DNA from: Paracoccus shandongensis
GTDB taxonomy: Bacteria > Pseudomonadota > Alphaproteobacteria > Rhodobacterales > Rhodobacteraceae
Reading direction: 5' to 3'
Length of the DNA: 58,970 nt
Assembly (NCBI RefSeq): GCF_017315735.1
Contig: NZ_JAFLRK010000021.1
Location: forward strand, 1-58,970
The translations under genes were made by a program, and so were the position numbers. The notes under the pieces were generated by a model. It had not been told where the DNA came from, did not search any database, and was given only the letters and a program-made list of their open reading frames with translations. This document shows, one piece after another, positions 17,689-27,983 of this stretch (position 1 is its first letter; each line of letters opens with the position of its first letter).

Positions 17689-18192
17689 ATGGGTTCGATC
17701 ATCCTTGTAACGGGCGGGGCGCGGTCTGGAAAAAGCGCCATCGCGGAAAGCCGGACGCTCTCGCTCGGCAGCCCTGCCGTCTATATCGCGACCGCGCAAG
17801 CCCTCGACGCCGAGATGGAGGAACGGATCGCGCGTCACCGGGCCCGGCGCGGGACCGCGTGGCAGACCCATGCCGAGCCGCTCGACCTGTGCGGGGCGCT
17901 TGGGCTGACCGACGGAACGCCGCGGCTGGTGGACTGCCTGACCTTGTGGCTGACGAACCTGATCCTGGCCGAACGCGACTGGCAGGCCGAGGCCGCGCGG
18001 CTGATCGGGACGCTTGGCGCGCAGGCCTCGCCCGTGGTGCTGGTGACGAACGAGGTCGGCGCCGGGATCGTGCCCGAGAACCGGCTTGCCCGGCTGTTCC
18101 GCGATGCGGCGGGCCTGCTGAACCAGCAGGTCGCGCAAAGGGCGGACGAAGTCATCCTGGCCGTCTGCGGCCTTCCCGTGAAAGTGAAATGA
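17689..18192 (+). CDS. cobU: Adenosylcobinamide kinase/guanylyltransferase
   Basis: A 167-residue enzyme (called CobP in the aerobic nomenclature). The P-loop ILVTGGARSGKS is at residues 4-15. The nucleotidylation segment RIARHRARRG contains His for the GMP intermediate, and VDCLTLWLTNL and LVTNEVGAGIVPENRLAR are family signatures. It phosphorylates adenosylcobinamide and adds GMP. The start MGSIILVTGG was chosen over an upstream in-frame ATG because the P-loop normally lies at the extreme N-terminus. It overlaps cobT by ATGA. No cobalamin riboswitch fits in the 68-bp gap upstream. Confidence 0.92.
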   Translation: MGSIILVTGGARSGKSAIAESRTLSLGSPAVYIATAQALDAEMEERIARHRARRGTAWQTHAEPLDLCGALGLTDGTPRLVDCLTLWLTNLILAERDWQAEAARLIGTLGAQASPVVLVTNEVGAGIVPENRLARLFRDAAGLLNQQVAQRADEVILAVCGLPVKVK

Positions 18193-19196
18193 TGCGCCTT
18201 GAATCCCTGTCCCAAGTCGCCGCCCTGGCCGATACCCTGCCCGTCGCCGACAAGGCCGCCCGCGCCGCCGCCGCGCGCCGGCAGGACAGCCTGACAAAGC
18301 CGCCCGGCTCGCTCGGCCGGCTGGAAGAAATCGCGCTGTTCATGGCCGCATGGCAGGGGACCGAGCGGCCCCGGGCCGAGCGGGCGCAGGCCCTGGTCTT
18401 TGCGGGCAACCACGGGCTCTGCGCGCAGGGCGTGAACCCCTTCCCGCAAGAGGTGACGGCGCAGATGGTGGCGAACTTCCGGGCCGGGGGTGCTGCGATC
18501 AACCAGCTTTGCCGCGTGAACGGCGCCGCCCTGTCGGTGATCGCGCTGGACCTTGACCGCCCGACCGCCGACTTCACCACCGGCCCGGCGATGACCGGGC
18601 CCGAGGTGCTGGAGGCCATGAACCGTGGCTCTGCGGCCGTCGATCCGCAGGCCGACATCCTGACCCTGGGCGAGATGGGCATCGGCAACTCGACCGTCTC
18701 GGCGGCCCTTTGCGCCGCGCTGTTCGGGGGCGAGGTCGCGGATTGGGTTGGCCGGGGCACCGGCTCGGACGATGCGGGCCTGCAGCGCAAGATCGACGCG
18801 ATCACGCGCGGCCTTGCGCGTCACCGGGGCCGTCCGCCGCTGGAAACCCTTGCCGCCCTGGGCGGGCGCGAGCAGGCCGCGATCTGCGGCGCGGTCCTTG
18901 CGGCGCGCGCGGCGCGCATCCCGGTGATCCTTGACGGCTTCATCTGCACCGCCGCCGTGGCGCCCCTGTTCGCGGCGGATCCGCGCCTGCTTGACCACTG
19001 CCTTGTCGGCCACCTGTCGCTCGAGCCAGGCCACCGCAAGCTGCTTGCGGCCATGGGCAGGACCGCCATCCTCGATTTCGACATGCGTCTGGGGGAAGGC
19101 TCGGGGGCGGCGCTGGCGCTCGGGATCGTGCGCGCGGCGCTTGCCTGCCACAACGGCATGGCGACCTTTGCCGATGCCGGGGTCGCCGGGGCATGA
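18189..19196 (+). CDS. cobT: Nicotinate-nucleotide--dimethylbenzimidazole phosphoribosyltransferase
   Basis: A 335-residue enzyme (EC 2.4.2.21) that makes alpha-ribazole phosphate from dimethylbenzimidazole and nicotinate mononucleotide. Family text is unambiguous: LTKPPGSLGRLEEIA, VFAGNHGLCAQGVNPFP, LGEMGIGNSTVSAAL, GRGTGSDD and GHLSLEPGHRKLL, with the C-terminal MRLGEGSGAALAL carrying the catalytic Glu. Its ATG at 18189 overlaps the cobU stop and its own stop overlaps cobS, so three genes of the nucleotide-loop pathway are translationally coupled. Confidence 0.95.
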   Translation: MMRLESLSQVAALADTLPVADKAARAAAARRQDSLTKPPGSLGRLEEIALFMAAWQGTERPRAERAQALVFAGNHGLCAQGVNPFPQEVTAQMVANFRAGGAAINQLCRVNGAALSVIALDLDRPTADFTTGPAMTGPEVLEAMNRGSAAVDPQADILTLGEMGIGNSTVSAALCAALFGGEVADWVGRGTGSDDAGLQRKIDAITRGLARHRGRPPLETLAALGGREQAAICGAVLAARAARIPVILDGFICTAAVAPLFAADPRLLDHCLVGHLSLEPGHRKLLAAMGRTAILDFDMRLGEGSGAALALGIVRAALACHNGMATFADAGVAGA

Positions 19197-19930
19197 GGCG
19201 GCGGCTTGCCGAGGCGCGGCTGGCGGTCATCCTTCTGACGCGGGTGCCCTTTGGGCGCCTGCGCGATCCCGTTCCGCCGCTTGGCGCGGCAGCCTGGGCC
19301 TTTCCGCTGGCCGGGCTGCCGGTCGGCCTGATCGCGGGCGCGGTGATGTGGGCCGCGCTGGCGGCGGGTCTGTCGCCCCTGATCGCGGGCGGGCTGGCCC
19401 TTGGCGCGCAGGTGATGGCGACGGGCGCCCTGCACGAGGACGGGCTTGCCGACATCTGCGACGGCTTCTGGGGCGGGGCCACGCGCGAACGGCGGCTTCA
19501 GATCATGCGCGACAGCCGGATCGGCAGCTATGGCACGGTCGGGCTGGTCCTGACGCTGGGCCTGCGCTGGCTGGGACTGGCCGCCTTGGCCGAGGCGCAG
19601 GCCGTGGCCGCCGTGGTCGCCGTCGCCATGGCAAGCCGTGTGGCGCCGGTCGTCCTGATGGCGGGGTTGCCGGCCGCCCGTGCCGATGGCCTGGGCGCGC
19701 AAGGCGGGACCGTGGGAATAAGGGCCGTCCTGCTGGCGGCTCTGATCGGAGGGTTGCCGATGCTGGTCGTGCCGCAGGGCGCGGCCGCGCTGGTCTTCGC
19801 AGCCCTTGCCGTCACCGCCCTGGCGCTTGTCGCCCGCCAGAAGATCGGCGGGCAGACCGGCGACGTGCTGGGCGCGGGCCAGCAGGCTGCCGAGATCGGC
19901 CTGCTGCTGACGCTTGGCGCAGGCCGCTGA
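19193..19930 (+). CDS. cobS: Cobalamin (5'-phosphate) synthase
   Basis: A 245-residue membrane enzyme joining adenosylcobinamide-GDP with alpha-ribazole (phosphate). It has an early LLTRVPFGRL motif, ALHEDGLADICDGFWGG with the conserved acidic DGLAD cluster, and MRDSRIGSYGTVGL. About five to six hydrophobic segments follow. GGQTGDVLGAGQQ near the C-terminus is another family signature. The start overlaps cobT in an ATGA. It completes the lower-ligand assembly with cobU and cobT. Confidence 0.94.
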   Translation: MRRRLAEARLAVILLTRVPFGRLRDPVPPLGAAAWAFPLAGLPVGLIAGAVMWAALAAGLSPLIAGGLALGAQVMATGALHEDGLADICDGFWGGATRERRLQIMRDSRIGSYGTVGLVLTLGLRWLGLAALAEAQAVAAVVAVAMASRVAPVVLMAGLPAARADGLGAQGGTVGIRAVLLAALIGGLPMLVVPQGAAALVFAALAVTALALVARQKIGGQTGDVLGAGQQAAEIGLLLTLGAGR

Positions 19931-19951
19931 GCTTGCCGCAAAAGGAGGGCC

Positions 19952-20245
19952 GTGGCCCCGGCAGCCTTCGCCATCAACCAGATCCCCGTCGGAAATCTGC
20001 GGAAAGAGGAGCGGCAGAAGGCGGACCGGGCCGAGCGCACCCGCCAGCGGAAGCTGGTGAAGGAACACGAGGCCCATGCGCCAGGACGACGAGCCGCCCG
20101 CGAACTGCAGCCTGCCCTGCCGCTGATTCGGACAGCAAGTTCAAAACACCTTTGCCAGGTGGATGAGAAACGGGCTCCCTGTAATTTGACTTGTGTTCTC
20201 AAGTCCTGGCACCCATCCAGATCGCCGGAAATGCACAAGGAATAA
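19952..20245 (+). CDS. Possible small hypothetical protein after cobS
   Basis: A 97-codon frame begins at a GTG three bases after a strong purine-rich site (AAAAGGAGGG, 19940-19949). Its first half is highly charged (RKEERQKADRAERTRQRK) and the rest looks like random translation. I recognise no family, and no better frame exists in the 320 bases between cobS and the META gene. It could be a small protein or a decayed gene end. Confidence 0.25.
   Translation: MAPAAFAINQIPVGNLRKEERQKADRAERTRQRKLVKEHEAHAPGRRAARELQPALPLIRTASSKHLCQVDEKRAPCNLTCVLKSWHPSRSPEMHKE
20186..20205 (+). promoter_or_regulatory. Putative promoter/operator before META lipoprotein
   Basis: TTGACT (20186-20191) could be a -35 element. 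It overlaps a perfect 6-bp inverted repeat, GACTTG-TGTTCT-CAAGTC (20188-20205), about 45 bases upstream of the lipoprotein ATG. No clear -10 element can be named. Confidence 0.3.
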
Positions 20246-20250
20246 CAGAT

Positions 20251-20678
20251 ATGTATCGCTCGATTTCCGTCTTTGCCATGGCCTCCTCCTTTCTGCTTGC
20301 CGGCTGCCTTGCAGATGAGTCCGAACCACTTGGCGAAGGGCATCCAAAGCTCGGCTGCAGGAAGGAGAATGGAAGGTCGTGAGTCTTGGCGGCCAGAACG
20401 TTGTTACAGGATCGCCTGCGACCTTGCTGTTCAGCGAAGATGGTCAAGTCTCTGGCAATGCAAGCTGCAACCGTTTGGTCGCAAGCTATACCGTGCGGGG
20501 CAGCGAAATCAGCATCACCCCGGGCGGAACGACAATGATGATGTGCCCGCCCGAGTTGATGGAGCAGGAGCAGAAGATGATGGGTCTTCTGCAAGCCGTC
20601 GATACATATCGCATCGACGAAAGCGGCGCGCTTGTTCTTGGCCGCGAAGCCGGAAAACAGATCATCGCGCGCCGCTGA
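20251..20678 (+). pseudogene. META-domain lipoprotein (HslJ-like), frameshifted
   Basis: The frame from ATG 20251 encodes a lipoprotein signal with a lipobox (ASSFLLAGC, Cys at residue 19) and then DESEPLGEGHPKL, stopping at 20380-20382. A second frame carries a complete META domain: EGEWKVVSLGGQNVVTG, EDGQVSGNASCNRLVASY, TMMMCPPELMEQEQKM and VLGREAGKQIIARR. The join requires a shift of one base (one base missing, or two extra) somewhere in 20319-20379, because the META frame has its own stop at 20316-20318. The original would be about 140 residues, a normal HslJ-type length. Pseudogene, assembly error or slippage are all possible; there is no obvious slippery run. Confidence 0.75.
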
Positions 20679-20807
20679 CGCCTGACGGGTAATCCGCTTC
20701 CCTGAGCCTGCGCTTGGGCCCACCAGCACTTTCGCCTGTGGGACCAAGGCCTGCGCCACCCGCCAATTGGTCCGGTTGATGCACGGTCGATTGCCTGCAT
20801 CGGTCCG

Positions 20808-20834
20808 AAAAGACCGGCCCTTGAGCCGGTCCTT
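20808..20834 (-). terminator. Rho-independent terminator of the RTX gene
   Basis: On the minus strand, a GACCGGC/GCCGGTC stem (with a bulged G extending it by A:T pairs) is followed directly by TTTT, 25 bases past the stop of the RTX/Hint gene. Confidence 0.65.
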
Positions 20835-20858
20835 TTCCTTTTCGCCGTTGCCGCCCTG

Positions 20859-23528
20859 TCACGCCACCAGGGGCTTGCTGTTCTGGGCGTGGCGCATGGC
20901 CAGCTTGCGGCCCATGCGGCCCGAGGCCATGGGCCTTGCGCCGGGGCGGGCGCTGTCCGCGTCGCGCAGGTCGGGGAACAGCGCGAAGATCTCCTCGCGC
21001 GCGGCCTGGCCCACCATGCTCAGCGCCTGCCGGCCCGGATGCAGCGACTCGGTCTCGGCGCCGTTGGACCAGACCACCTGGTGATCGTCGAACAGGAAAT
21101 GGACATAGGTGACCGCCTCCAGATCCGTGGCGATGTCGATCCCCTCGACCAGCAGAAGCTGCCTGGCCGCGACCAGCACCTCGCCTGCGCCGAACATCTT
21201 TTGCGCGATGCGCGAGCGGATCAGGACGCGGTGCTGGGGCGAGACGATCAGGTCGGCCTCGGGGACGCCCTTGCCCAGGGCCCCCGCGGCGATGCGGATC
21301 GGGCGCAGGTTCGGCGCGGCCTCAAGGCCCGCCCGGTCCAGGACGCGCCTGCCGATCCAGCGGATCGGCTGCAGGCCCGCGTCGCGGGTCATCACCAGAT
21401 CGCCCACCTGAAGGCTGCCCGCCGCGACCGGGCCGCGGTCGGTCAGGATCAGCGCATCCGCCCCGAAGCAGACCACGCCCGTGTTCGATTGGTCCAGGGC
21501 GCTTGCGTCCACCGCCCCGCCCGCGTTCTGCAGGACCATGTCCAGCTTGGGCAGGCCGTTCTGGCCGCTCAGGAAATCCAGCCGCCCGTCCGCCTGGTCG
21601 GCGCGCAGCCAGCCAAGCGCCGTGGCATAGTGCTGGCCGGGATTGGCGGCGTTCCAGATGGCCAGGTTCCTGTCGTTGTAAAAGCCCGACAGGTCGATGA
21701 AATCGCGGTTGGCCTGATCCGCGCCGGTGTTGAAGTCGGTGACCAGGTCGCCGTCGCCCGCGACAAGGGTGTCGCGGCCCAGGCCGCCGGTCAGCGTGTC
21801 GGCCCCCGCGCCCCCATCCAGGATATCGTCGCCCGTGCCGCCCGACAGCGTATCCAGGCCGTCGCCGCCAAGAAGGCTGTCATTGCCCTCGCCGCCCAGA
21901 AGCGAGTCGTTGTCCGCGCCCCCGTCCAGCGTGTCGGCGCCCTCGCCGCCCGCGATCGTATCCGCGCCCGCGCCCCCCGCGACCGTGTCGTTGCCCTCGC
22001 CCGCGTCCACGCGGTCCGCGCCGCCCCCGGCATTGACCACGTCGTCGCCCGTGCCCGCGCTGATCGTCTCGGACCCGGTGCCGCCGGTGATGGTGTCGGC
22101 GCCCGCGCCGGTGGTGAAGGTCGCGGCGCCGGTGTTTGCGCTGGCGTTGACCGTGTCGGCGCCCGCGCCGGTGGTGACGTTCTCGATCTCGCTGAAGGTG
22201 GCGGTGTTGCCGCCGCTGGCAAGCGTGCCGGCCTCGTTGGTGAAGGTCACGTTGACCGGGGTGGAGATGCTTCCCGCGTCCAGCGTGTCGAAATCGGCGC
22301 CGCCCGCCGTGGTGGTCTCGCCGCCGATGATGCTGTCGGTGCCGAAGGCGCCGTTCAGCTGGATCGTGTCGGCATCCGCCCCGCCCGAGACGGTGTCGTT
22401 GCCCGCGCCCGCGTCGATGGTGTCGCGGCCCGTCCCGCCGAAGATGCTGTCGGCACCCGCGCCGCCCGTGATCGTGTCGATGCCCGCGCCGCCAAAGACG
22501 GTGTCGTCCCCCGCCCCTGCCACGATGGTGTCGTCGCCGTCGCCGCCGTCGATGGAGTCGTTGCCGCCCTGCGTGCTGGTGCCCAGGCTGTCATCGCCAT
22601 GGATGACATCGTTGCCCGTCCCGCCATGAAGGCGGTCGTCGATGGTGCCGAAGGGCCTGCTCTGGCCGCCTGCCTGGAACTGGATCCCCTCGTCCCCGTC
22701 CCAGAGGCCGCCGATCAGCGTGTCGTTGCCGGTGCCGCCGAACAAGAGGTCCGAGCCGGTCCGACCGTCGAGCGAGTCATTGCCGGCACCCCCGTCGAGA
22801 TAGTTGGTATAGACCGACCCGTCCTGGTCCTCGCCATCGCCGTCCGTGCCGACCAGCGTGTCGTTGAAGGTGGTGCCGATCACCCCGTCGACCCCCTCGA
22901 AGCTGTCCGTGCCGAGACCCGCCCCGTTCAGGTTGACGCTGTAGCGCCCGCCTGCCAGTTGAACATTGACGCCCGCCGTTCCATCGGAAAGGTCGGCGAT
23001 GTCGGTGCCCGCGCCGCCCACCAGGTAATCGTTGCCCGCGCCGCCCTGCAGGCGGTCCCAGCCACCCTGGCCATAAAGCGAATCATTGCCCGCGCCGCCC
23101 TTGAGAACGTCGATGTCGGCCTCTCCTCCGGCAAGCACGCTCGCGTTGCTTGTGCTCCCGCCGGTGATGGTGTCATCGCCGGCAAGACCGTCGATCGTCT
23201 GGGGCGCGGCATTGCCGCCCAGGCTATCGGCCCCCCCCGTCCCGTTCGTCAGGTTCGTGTTGTAGCCGGGCGAGACCACCACGGTTGCCCCGGTGATCGT
23301 CACGTCCGACGAGGTGGGCACGAAGTAAAGCCGGTTGTCGCTGCCGGTCTGGAAGGTCCCGTCCAGGTCGCGGTTGGTGAACGCCTCGCCCGCCTGCGAA
23401 CCGCTCGCCCGGATCGTGCCCGCGCCGATGGTGCTGGATGTGGTGAAGCTGGTGCCGCTGGTTGCGACGCCGTCGCCGAACCACAAGGCGTTGTCGGCGC
23501 CAAGGGTGACCAAGTATCCTGTGGGCAT
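20859..23528 (-). CDS. RTX-repeat calcium-binding protein with C-terminal Hint domain
   Basis: An 889-residue acidic secreted protein without a classical signal peptide. Residues about 1-90 form a short N-terminal domain (YLVTLGADNALWFGDGV). Residues about 95-620 are full of RTX nonapeptides (GGAGNDSLYG, GGTGNDTLIGG, GGEGADTLDGG) that bind calcium and fold as beta-rolls, typical of type I secretion substrates. From Cys687 onward a Hint-type domain begins (CFGADALILTDRGPV, then LQVGDLVMTRD, RWIGRR, SPQHRVLIRSR). Such Hint domains are common at the ends of Rhodobacterales RTX proteins and may cleave themselves at the Cys. No ABC/HlyD/TolC export genes lie nearby. A GGAAAG ribosome site lies upstream of the start. 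The long open frames on the opposite strand are repeat artefacts. Confidence 0.92.
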   Translation of the reverse strand: MPTGYLVTLGADNALWFGDGVATSGTSFTTSSTIGAGTIRASGSQAGEAFTNRDLDGTFQTGSDNRLYFVPTSSDVTITGATVVVSPGYNTNLTNGTGGADSLGGNAAPQTIDGLAGDDTITGGSTSNASVLAGGEADIDVLKGGAGNDSLYGQGGWDRLQGGAGNDYLVGGAGTDIADLSDGTAGVNVQLAGGRYSVNLNGAGLGTDSFEGVDGVIGTTFNDTLVGTDGDGEDQDGSVYTNYLDGGAGNDSLDGRTGSDLLFGGTGNDTLIGGLWDGDEGIQFQAGGQSRPFGTIDDRLHGGTGNDVIHGDDSLGTSTQGGNDSIDGGDGDDTIVAGAGDDTVFGGAGIDTITGGAGADSIFGGTGRDTIDAGAGNDTVSGGADADTIQLNGAFGTDSIIGGETTTAGGADFDTLDAGSISTPVNVTFTNEAGTLASGGNTATFSEIENVTTGAGADTVNASANTGAATFTTGAGADTITGGTGSETISAGTGDDVVNAGGGADRVDAGEGNDTVAGGAGADTIAGGEGADTLDGGADNDSLLGGEGNDSLLGGDGLDTLSGGTGDDILDGGAGADTLTGGLGRDTLVAGDGDLVTDFNTGADQANRDFIDLSGFYNDRNLAIWNAANPGQHYATALGWLRADQADGRLDFLSGQNGLPKLDMVLQNAGGAVDASALDQSNTGVVCFGADALILTDRGPVAAGSLQVGDLVMTRDAGLQPIRWIGRRVLDRAGLEAAPNLRPIRIAAGALGKGVPEADLIVSPQHRVLIRSRIAQKMFGAGEVLVAARQLLLVEGIDIATDLEAVTYVHFLFDDHQVVWSNGAETESLHPGRQALSMVGQAAREEIFALFPDLRDADSARPGARPMASGRMGRKLAMRHAQNSKPLVA

Positions 23529-24167
23529 GGCAAATTCTTTCCGGTGAATGCGTTCGGATCTGGAAAAGCCCTGAGGCCTTTAGCCGAAGGCTGACTGAAG
23601 ATGAGGGCGCAAGGGCAAGCCGATCAGGCTGGACCGACTGTCAGGATCAGGGCGCCAGTCCTGCCTGGAAGAGGGGGGTGCATGCTTGTCGTCCTGCCGT
23701 GGATCCAGGGTTCTGCACGCAGACAACGATCGCCCCGCAGGGCGCAGAGACAAGCCAGGATCTCTCATGCATCTTCATCAGACTGCCAGGCCCGCAAAAA
23801 AGCCCGAATCGCTAGCTGCACGCAATGTATTCAACGCAGGGTTGCCAGCACGGCGCCGTGCCGTCAAGGATCCGTTTGACCGATTTGCCGGTCTTCTGCG
23901 ACTTCCTGCTTGCCCGGGACTGGCCCATCAGCCGCACAAGCCCGGCTGATCCGCCGCCTTCTCCGGCACCTTGCCATGACGTCGGTTACGGAACGGATGG
24001 TCGCAAAGCCGCAGGACTGGGGCATTCAGAATGGAGCCTGCAGCGACCGTCTGGCCTGGCAATCCCTATCACCACCTCTGCCATCCCGCGTGAGGCCCCA
24101 CGCTTGAGACATGCCCCGGCGGTGAAGCCGCCGCCGTGGGTCCGGCAACCTGCGCCGGCCCCTTGCC
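23529..24167. other. 640-bp gap without a recognisable gene
   Basis: Only short, compositionally ordinary open frames are present on both strands and none resembles a known family. A CGGCGG-TGAAG-CCGCCG hairpin at 24117-24133 lies past the LysR stop and could end that transcript, though without a T-run. The promoter of the RTX gene must lie near the right side of 23529-23700, but I cannot place it. Confidence 0.5.
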
Positions 24168-25067
24168 CTATCCGGCCCCCCGCTCCTGCTCGATCCAGGA
24201 CAGGAACGCCTGCCGCGCCTTGCGGCGGCCGCTGTCGCGCGGCGTCAGGCTGGATTGGGTCAGGTAATAGTCGAACTCCTCCAGAACCGATACCTCTGAC
24301 AGCTGCACGAGGCGCCCTTCCGCAAGGTCTGGCCCGATCATCGCCAGCGAACACAAGGCCACCCCCTGCCCGGCCAGGGCGGCAGCGCGCAGCAGGTTGA
24401 AATCCTCGAAGATGGCGCCGGGCAGACGGTCTGGCACCGCCTGGCCCGCCCGGACCAGCCAGGTCTTCCAGCCCGACAAATCGGTGTCATGCAGCAGCCC
24501 GGTCTTGACCAGCCATTCGGCAGACGGTTCGGCCGGACGCGTGCCGATCAGCGCCGGGCTGCCCACCGGCACGCTGCGGCCGGACAGGAACGGCTTGGAC
24601 AGGATGCCGTCGCCCTGGGGACGGGCGTCGGCAAAGGTGAAGGCCACGTCGGTCGTGGCGAAGTCGATCTCGTGGCCGTGATGGGCATAGATGACCCGCA
24701 ACTGGATCTCGGGGTGCAACGCGCGGAACCGGGGCAGGCGCGGGATCAGCCAGCAGACCGCCACCGACGGGATCGCCGCCACCACGACCACGCCATCCGG
24801 TGAGGCAGGCCCGGCGCGGCGGCAGGCCGCGTCGATGCCGTCGAAGGCCGTGGTCAGGTCACGCGCCAGGGCGGTGCCGCGCGGCAGCAGCCGGGGTGCC
24901 CGCCCGCCGCGGTCGAACAGGGGCAAGCCAAGCCAATCCTCCAGATGCTTGATCTGGTGGCTGACCGCGGATTGCGTGACGCACAGGCTTTCGGCTGCCG
25001 CACGGAAGCTGCCGGTCCGGGCGACCGCCTCGAAGACGCGCAGGGCATTCAGGGGTGGCTGGGGCAT
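24168..25067 (-). CDS. LysR-family regulator, GcvA-like
   Basis: A 299-residue regulator. The N-terminal winged helix (about 1-62) reads LNALRVFEAVARTGSFRAAA then VTQSAVSHQIKHLEDWLGLPLF. The rest is a two-lobed ligand domain ending IEQERGAG. The start MPQPPLNALRVF at 25067 is preferred over a GTG three codons upstream because GcvA-type proteins start close to PxLNALRxFE. It is divergent from the creatinase gene, with the operator-like repeat at 25092-25121 between them, so it probably controls creatinase and itself. The ligand could be creatine or a breakdown product; that is inference. Confidence 0.9.
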   Translation of the reverse strand: MPQPPLNALRVFEAVARTGSFRAAAESLCVTQSAVSHQIKHLEDWLGLPLFDRGGRAPRLLPRGTALARDLTTAFDGIDAACRRAGPASPDGVVVVAAIPSVAVCWLIPRLPRFRALHPEIQLRVIYAHHGHEIDFATTDVAFTFADARPQGDGILSKPFLSGRSVPVGSPALIGTRPAEPSAEWLVKTGLLHDTDLSGWKTWLVRAGQAVPDRLPGAIFEDFNLLRAAALAGQGVALCSLAMIGPDLAEGRLVQLSEVSVLEEFDYYLTQSSLTPRDSGRRKARQAFLSWIEQERGAG

Positions 25068-25091
25068 GGCGCGCACAACATGAGCAAAGCT

Positions 25092-25121
25092 AATCGAAAC
25101 GTTATAAATGCTCGTTTGATT
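25092..25121. promoter_or_regulatory. Operator-like inverted repeat between LysR and creatinase
   Basis: AATCGAAACG (25092-25101) and CGTTTGATT (25113-25121) are nearly perfect inverted arms separated by 11 bases, matching the spacing of LysR-type sites, in the AT-rich gap between the divergent genes. Confidence 0.45.
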
Positions 25122-25172
25122 GCTGCAAAGTCCCGCGTCATCCTTCAGGAAAGATCATGCCAAGAGGGCTCC

Positions 25173-26411
25173 ATGACGCAACGCGAAAGACTTCAGAACT
25201 TTGTCGGAAACGGCGAAAAGGCCAAGGGCACCTTTTCGGATGCCGAGATGCAACGCCGGTTGCGCGCGATCCGCAAGCACATGGCCGACACGGGTGTCGA
25301 TGCGGCGCTGTTCACGTCCTATCACAACATCAACTATTACGCCGACTTCATGTATTGCCAGTTCGGGCGGCGCTATGGCTTCTTTGTCGATCAGGACCAT
25401 GCCACCTCGATCAGCGCGGGCATTGACGGCGGCCAACCTTGGCGGCGCACCTTCGGGGGCAGGAACCTGACCTATACCGACTGGCAGAAGGATAACTACT
25501 TTCATGCCATCCGCCAGATCATCGGCAAGGCCAAGCGCATCGGGGTCGAGTTCGACCACGTCACCATCGACCTGCTGGCCCTGCTGAAGGCTGAATTCCC
25601 GGGCGTCGCGTTCGTGGACATCGCCGCGCCTGCCATGCGCCTGCGCATGATCAAGTCGGCCGAGGAGATCGCCCATATCACCGAGATGGCCCGCATCGCC
25701 GATGTCGGCGGCGCGGCCTGCGTCGAGGCTGCCGCCGTGGGCGTCCCCGAACACGAGGTGGCGCTGCATTCGACCGCCACCATGGTGCGCGAGATCGCCC
25801 GGACCTGGCCCGAGGCCGAGTTGCTGGACACCTGGACCTGGTTCCAGTCCGGGATCAACACCGACGGCGCCCACAACCCCGTCACCTCGCGCAGGATCGA
25901 ACGCGGCGACATCCTGTCCTTGAACTGCTTCCCGATGGTCGCGGGCTATTACGTCGCCCTGGAACGCACCCTGTTTGCCGAGGAAGCCAGCGACGAACAC
26001 ATCCGCCTGTGGGAGTTCAACTGTAAGGTCCATGACCGCGGCAAGGAACTGCTGGTGCCCGGCGCGAAATGCGCGGACATCGCCGCCGAACTGAACGAGA
26101 TGTATGCGGCCGAGAACCTGTTGCAATACCGCAGCTTCGGCTATGGCCACAGCTTCGGCGTCCTGTCGCATTACTATGGCCGCGAGGCTGGCCTGGAACT
26201 GCGCGAGGATTGCGAAACGGTCCTGGAGCCCGGCATGGTCGTCAGCATGGAGCCGATGATCACCATCCCCGAGGGCCGGCCCGGCGCGGGCGGATACCGC
26301 GAACACGACATCCTGGTGATCGAGGAAAACGGCAACCGCAACATCACCGGCTTCCCCTATGGACCGGACCACCTGATCGTCAGGAACGCAGGCAAGGCCC
26401 AGGCCGCCTGA
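25173..26411 (+). CDS. Creatinase (creatine amidinohydrolase)
   Basis: A 412-residue protein of the M24 pita-bread fold that matches creatinase (EC 3.5.3.3; creatine to sarcosine plus urea) throughout. FTSYHNINYYADF, SAGIDGGQPWRR, YTDWQKDNYF, MRMIKSAEE, TWTWFQSGINTDGAHNPVT (catalytic-base His about 234) and YGHSFGVLSHYYGREAGLEL are near-identical to the Pseudomonas enzyme as I remember it. The metal ligands of true M24 aminopeptidases are not conserved, as expected for creatinase. The start at 25173 follows AGAGGG. No creatininase, sarcosine oxidase or urease genes accompany it in the window. Confidence 0.93.
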   Translation: MTQRERLQNFVGNGEKAKGTFSDAEMQRRLRAIRKHMADTGVDAALFTSYHNINYYADFMYCQFGRRYGFFVDQDHATSISAGIDGGQPWRRTFGGRNLTYTDWQKDNYFHAIRQIIGKAKRIGVEFDHVTIDLLALLKAEFPGVAFVDIAAPAMRLRMIKSAEEIAHITEMARIADVGGAACVEAAAVGVPEHEVALHSTATMVREIARTWPEAELLDTWTWFQSGINTDGAHNPVTSRRIERGDILSLNCFPMVAGYYVALERTLFAEEASDEHIRLWEFNCKVHDRGKELLVPGAKCADIAAELNEMYAAENLLQYRSFGYGHSFGVLSHYYGREAGLELREDCETVLEPGMVVSMEPMITIPEGRPGAGGYREHDILVIEENGNRNITGFPYGPDHLIVRNAGKAQAA

Positions 26412-26558
26412 CACAAGCAACCGGCGGGACAACCCCGCCGGTTCCGCTGGTGCAGGGCTTTTCCGCGTCTGGCGAATATGCGGGGGCCACATCCATGCTG
26501 TCCTGCCGCGAAACCGCAGGCAGGCCGCCTGAGGACTGAAGCGCCGCTGGATGAGCGC

Positions 26559-26584
26559 AAAAAGCGGCCCGAGGGCCGCTTTTT
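26559..26584. terminator. Bidirectional terminator between creatinase and gdhA
   Basis: AAAAAGCGGCCC-GA-GGGCCGCTTTTT is a perfect 12-bp inverted repeat whose outer A:T pairs supply a T-run on both strands, between the convergent creatinase and gdhA genes. Confidence 0.9.
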
Positions 26585-26609
26585 CAGTGTGATCGCGGTG
26601 GGCCGACGA

Positions 26610-27983
<1,374 letters not shown>

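Noticed and set aside
20319..20379. Programmed ribosomal frameshift in the META lipoprotein gene
   Set aside because: No slippery heptamer, internal ribosome-site-like stimulator or downstream hairpin stands out; a mutation or read error is simpler.
21500..23200. Regular repeats that could suggest a CRISPR array
   Set aside because: The repeats are in-frame RTX nonapeptide codons of varying sequence with no constant spacer pattern.
20889..23594. Very long open frame (901 codons) on the plus strand across the RTX gene
   Set aside because: It mirrors the repeat codons of the RTX gene on the other strand, gives a His/Arg/Gly-rich product with no family resemblance and arises from GC skew at the third position.
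23686..23949. Plus-strand 87-codon frame in the 640-bp gap
   Set aside because: Amino-acid composition is that of random GC-rich translation (Arg, Pro, Ala), with no ribosome site or recognisable motif.
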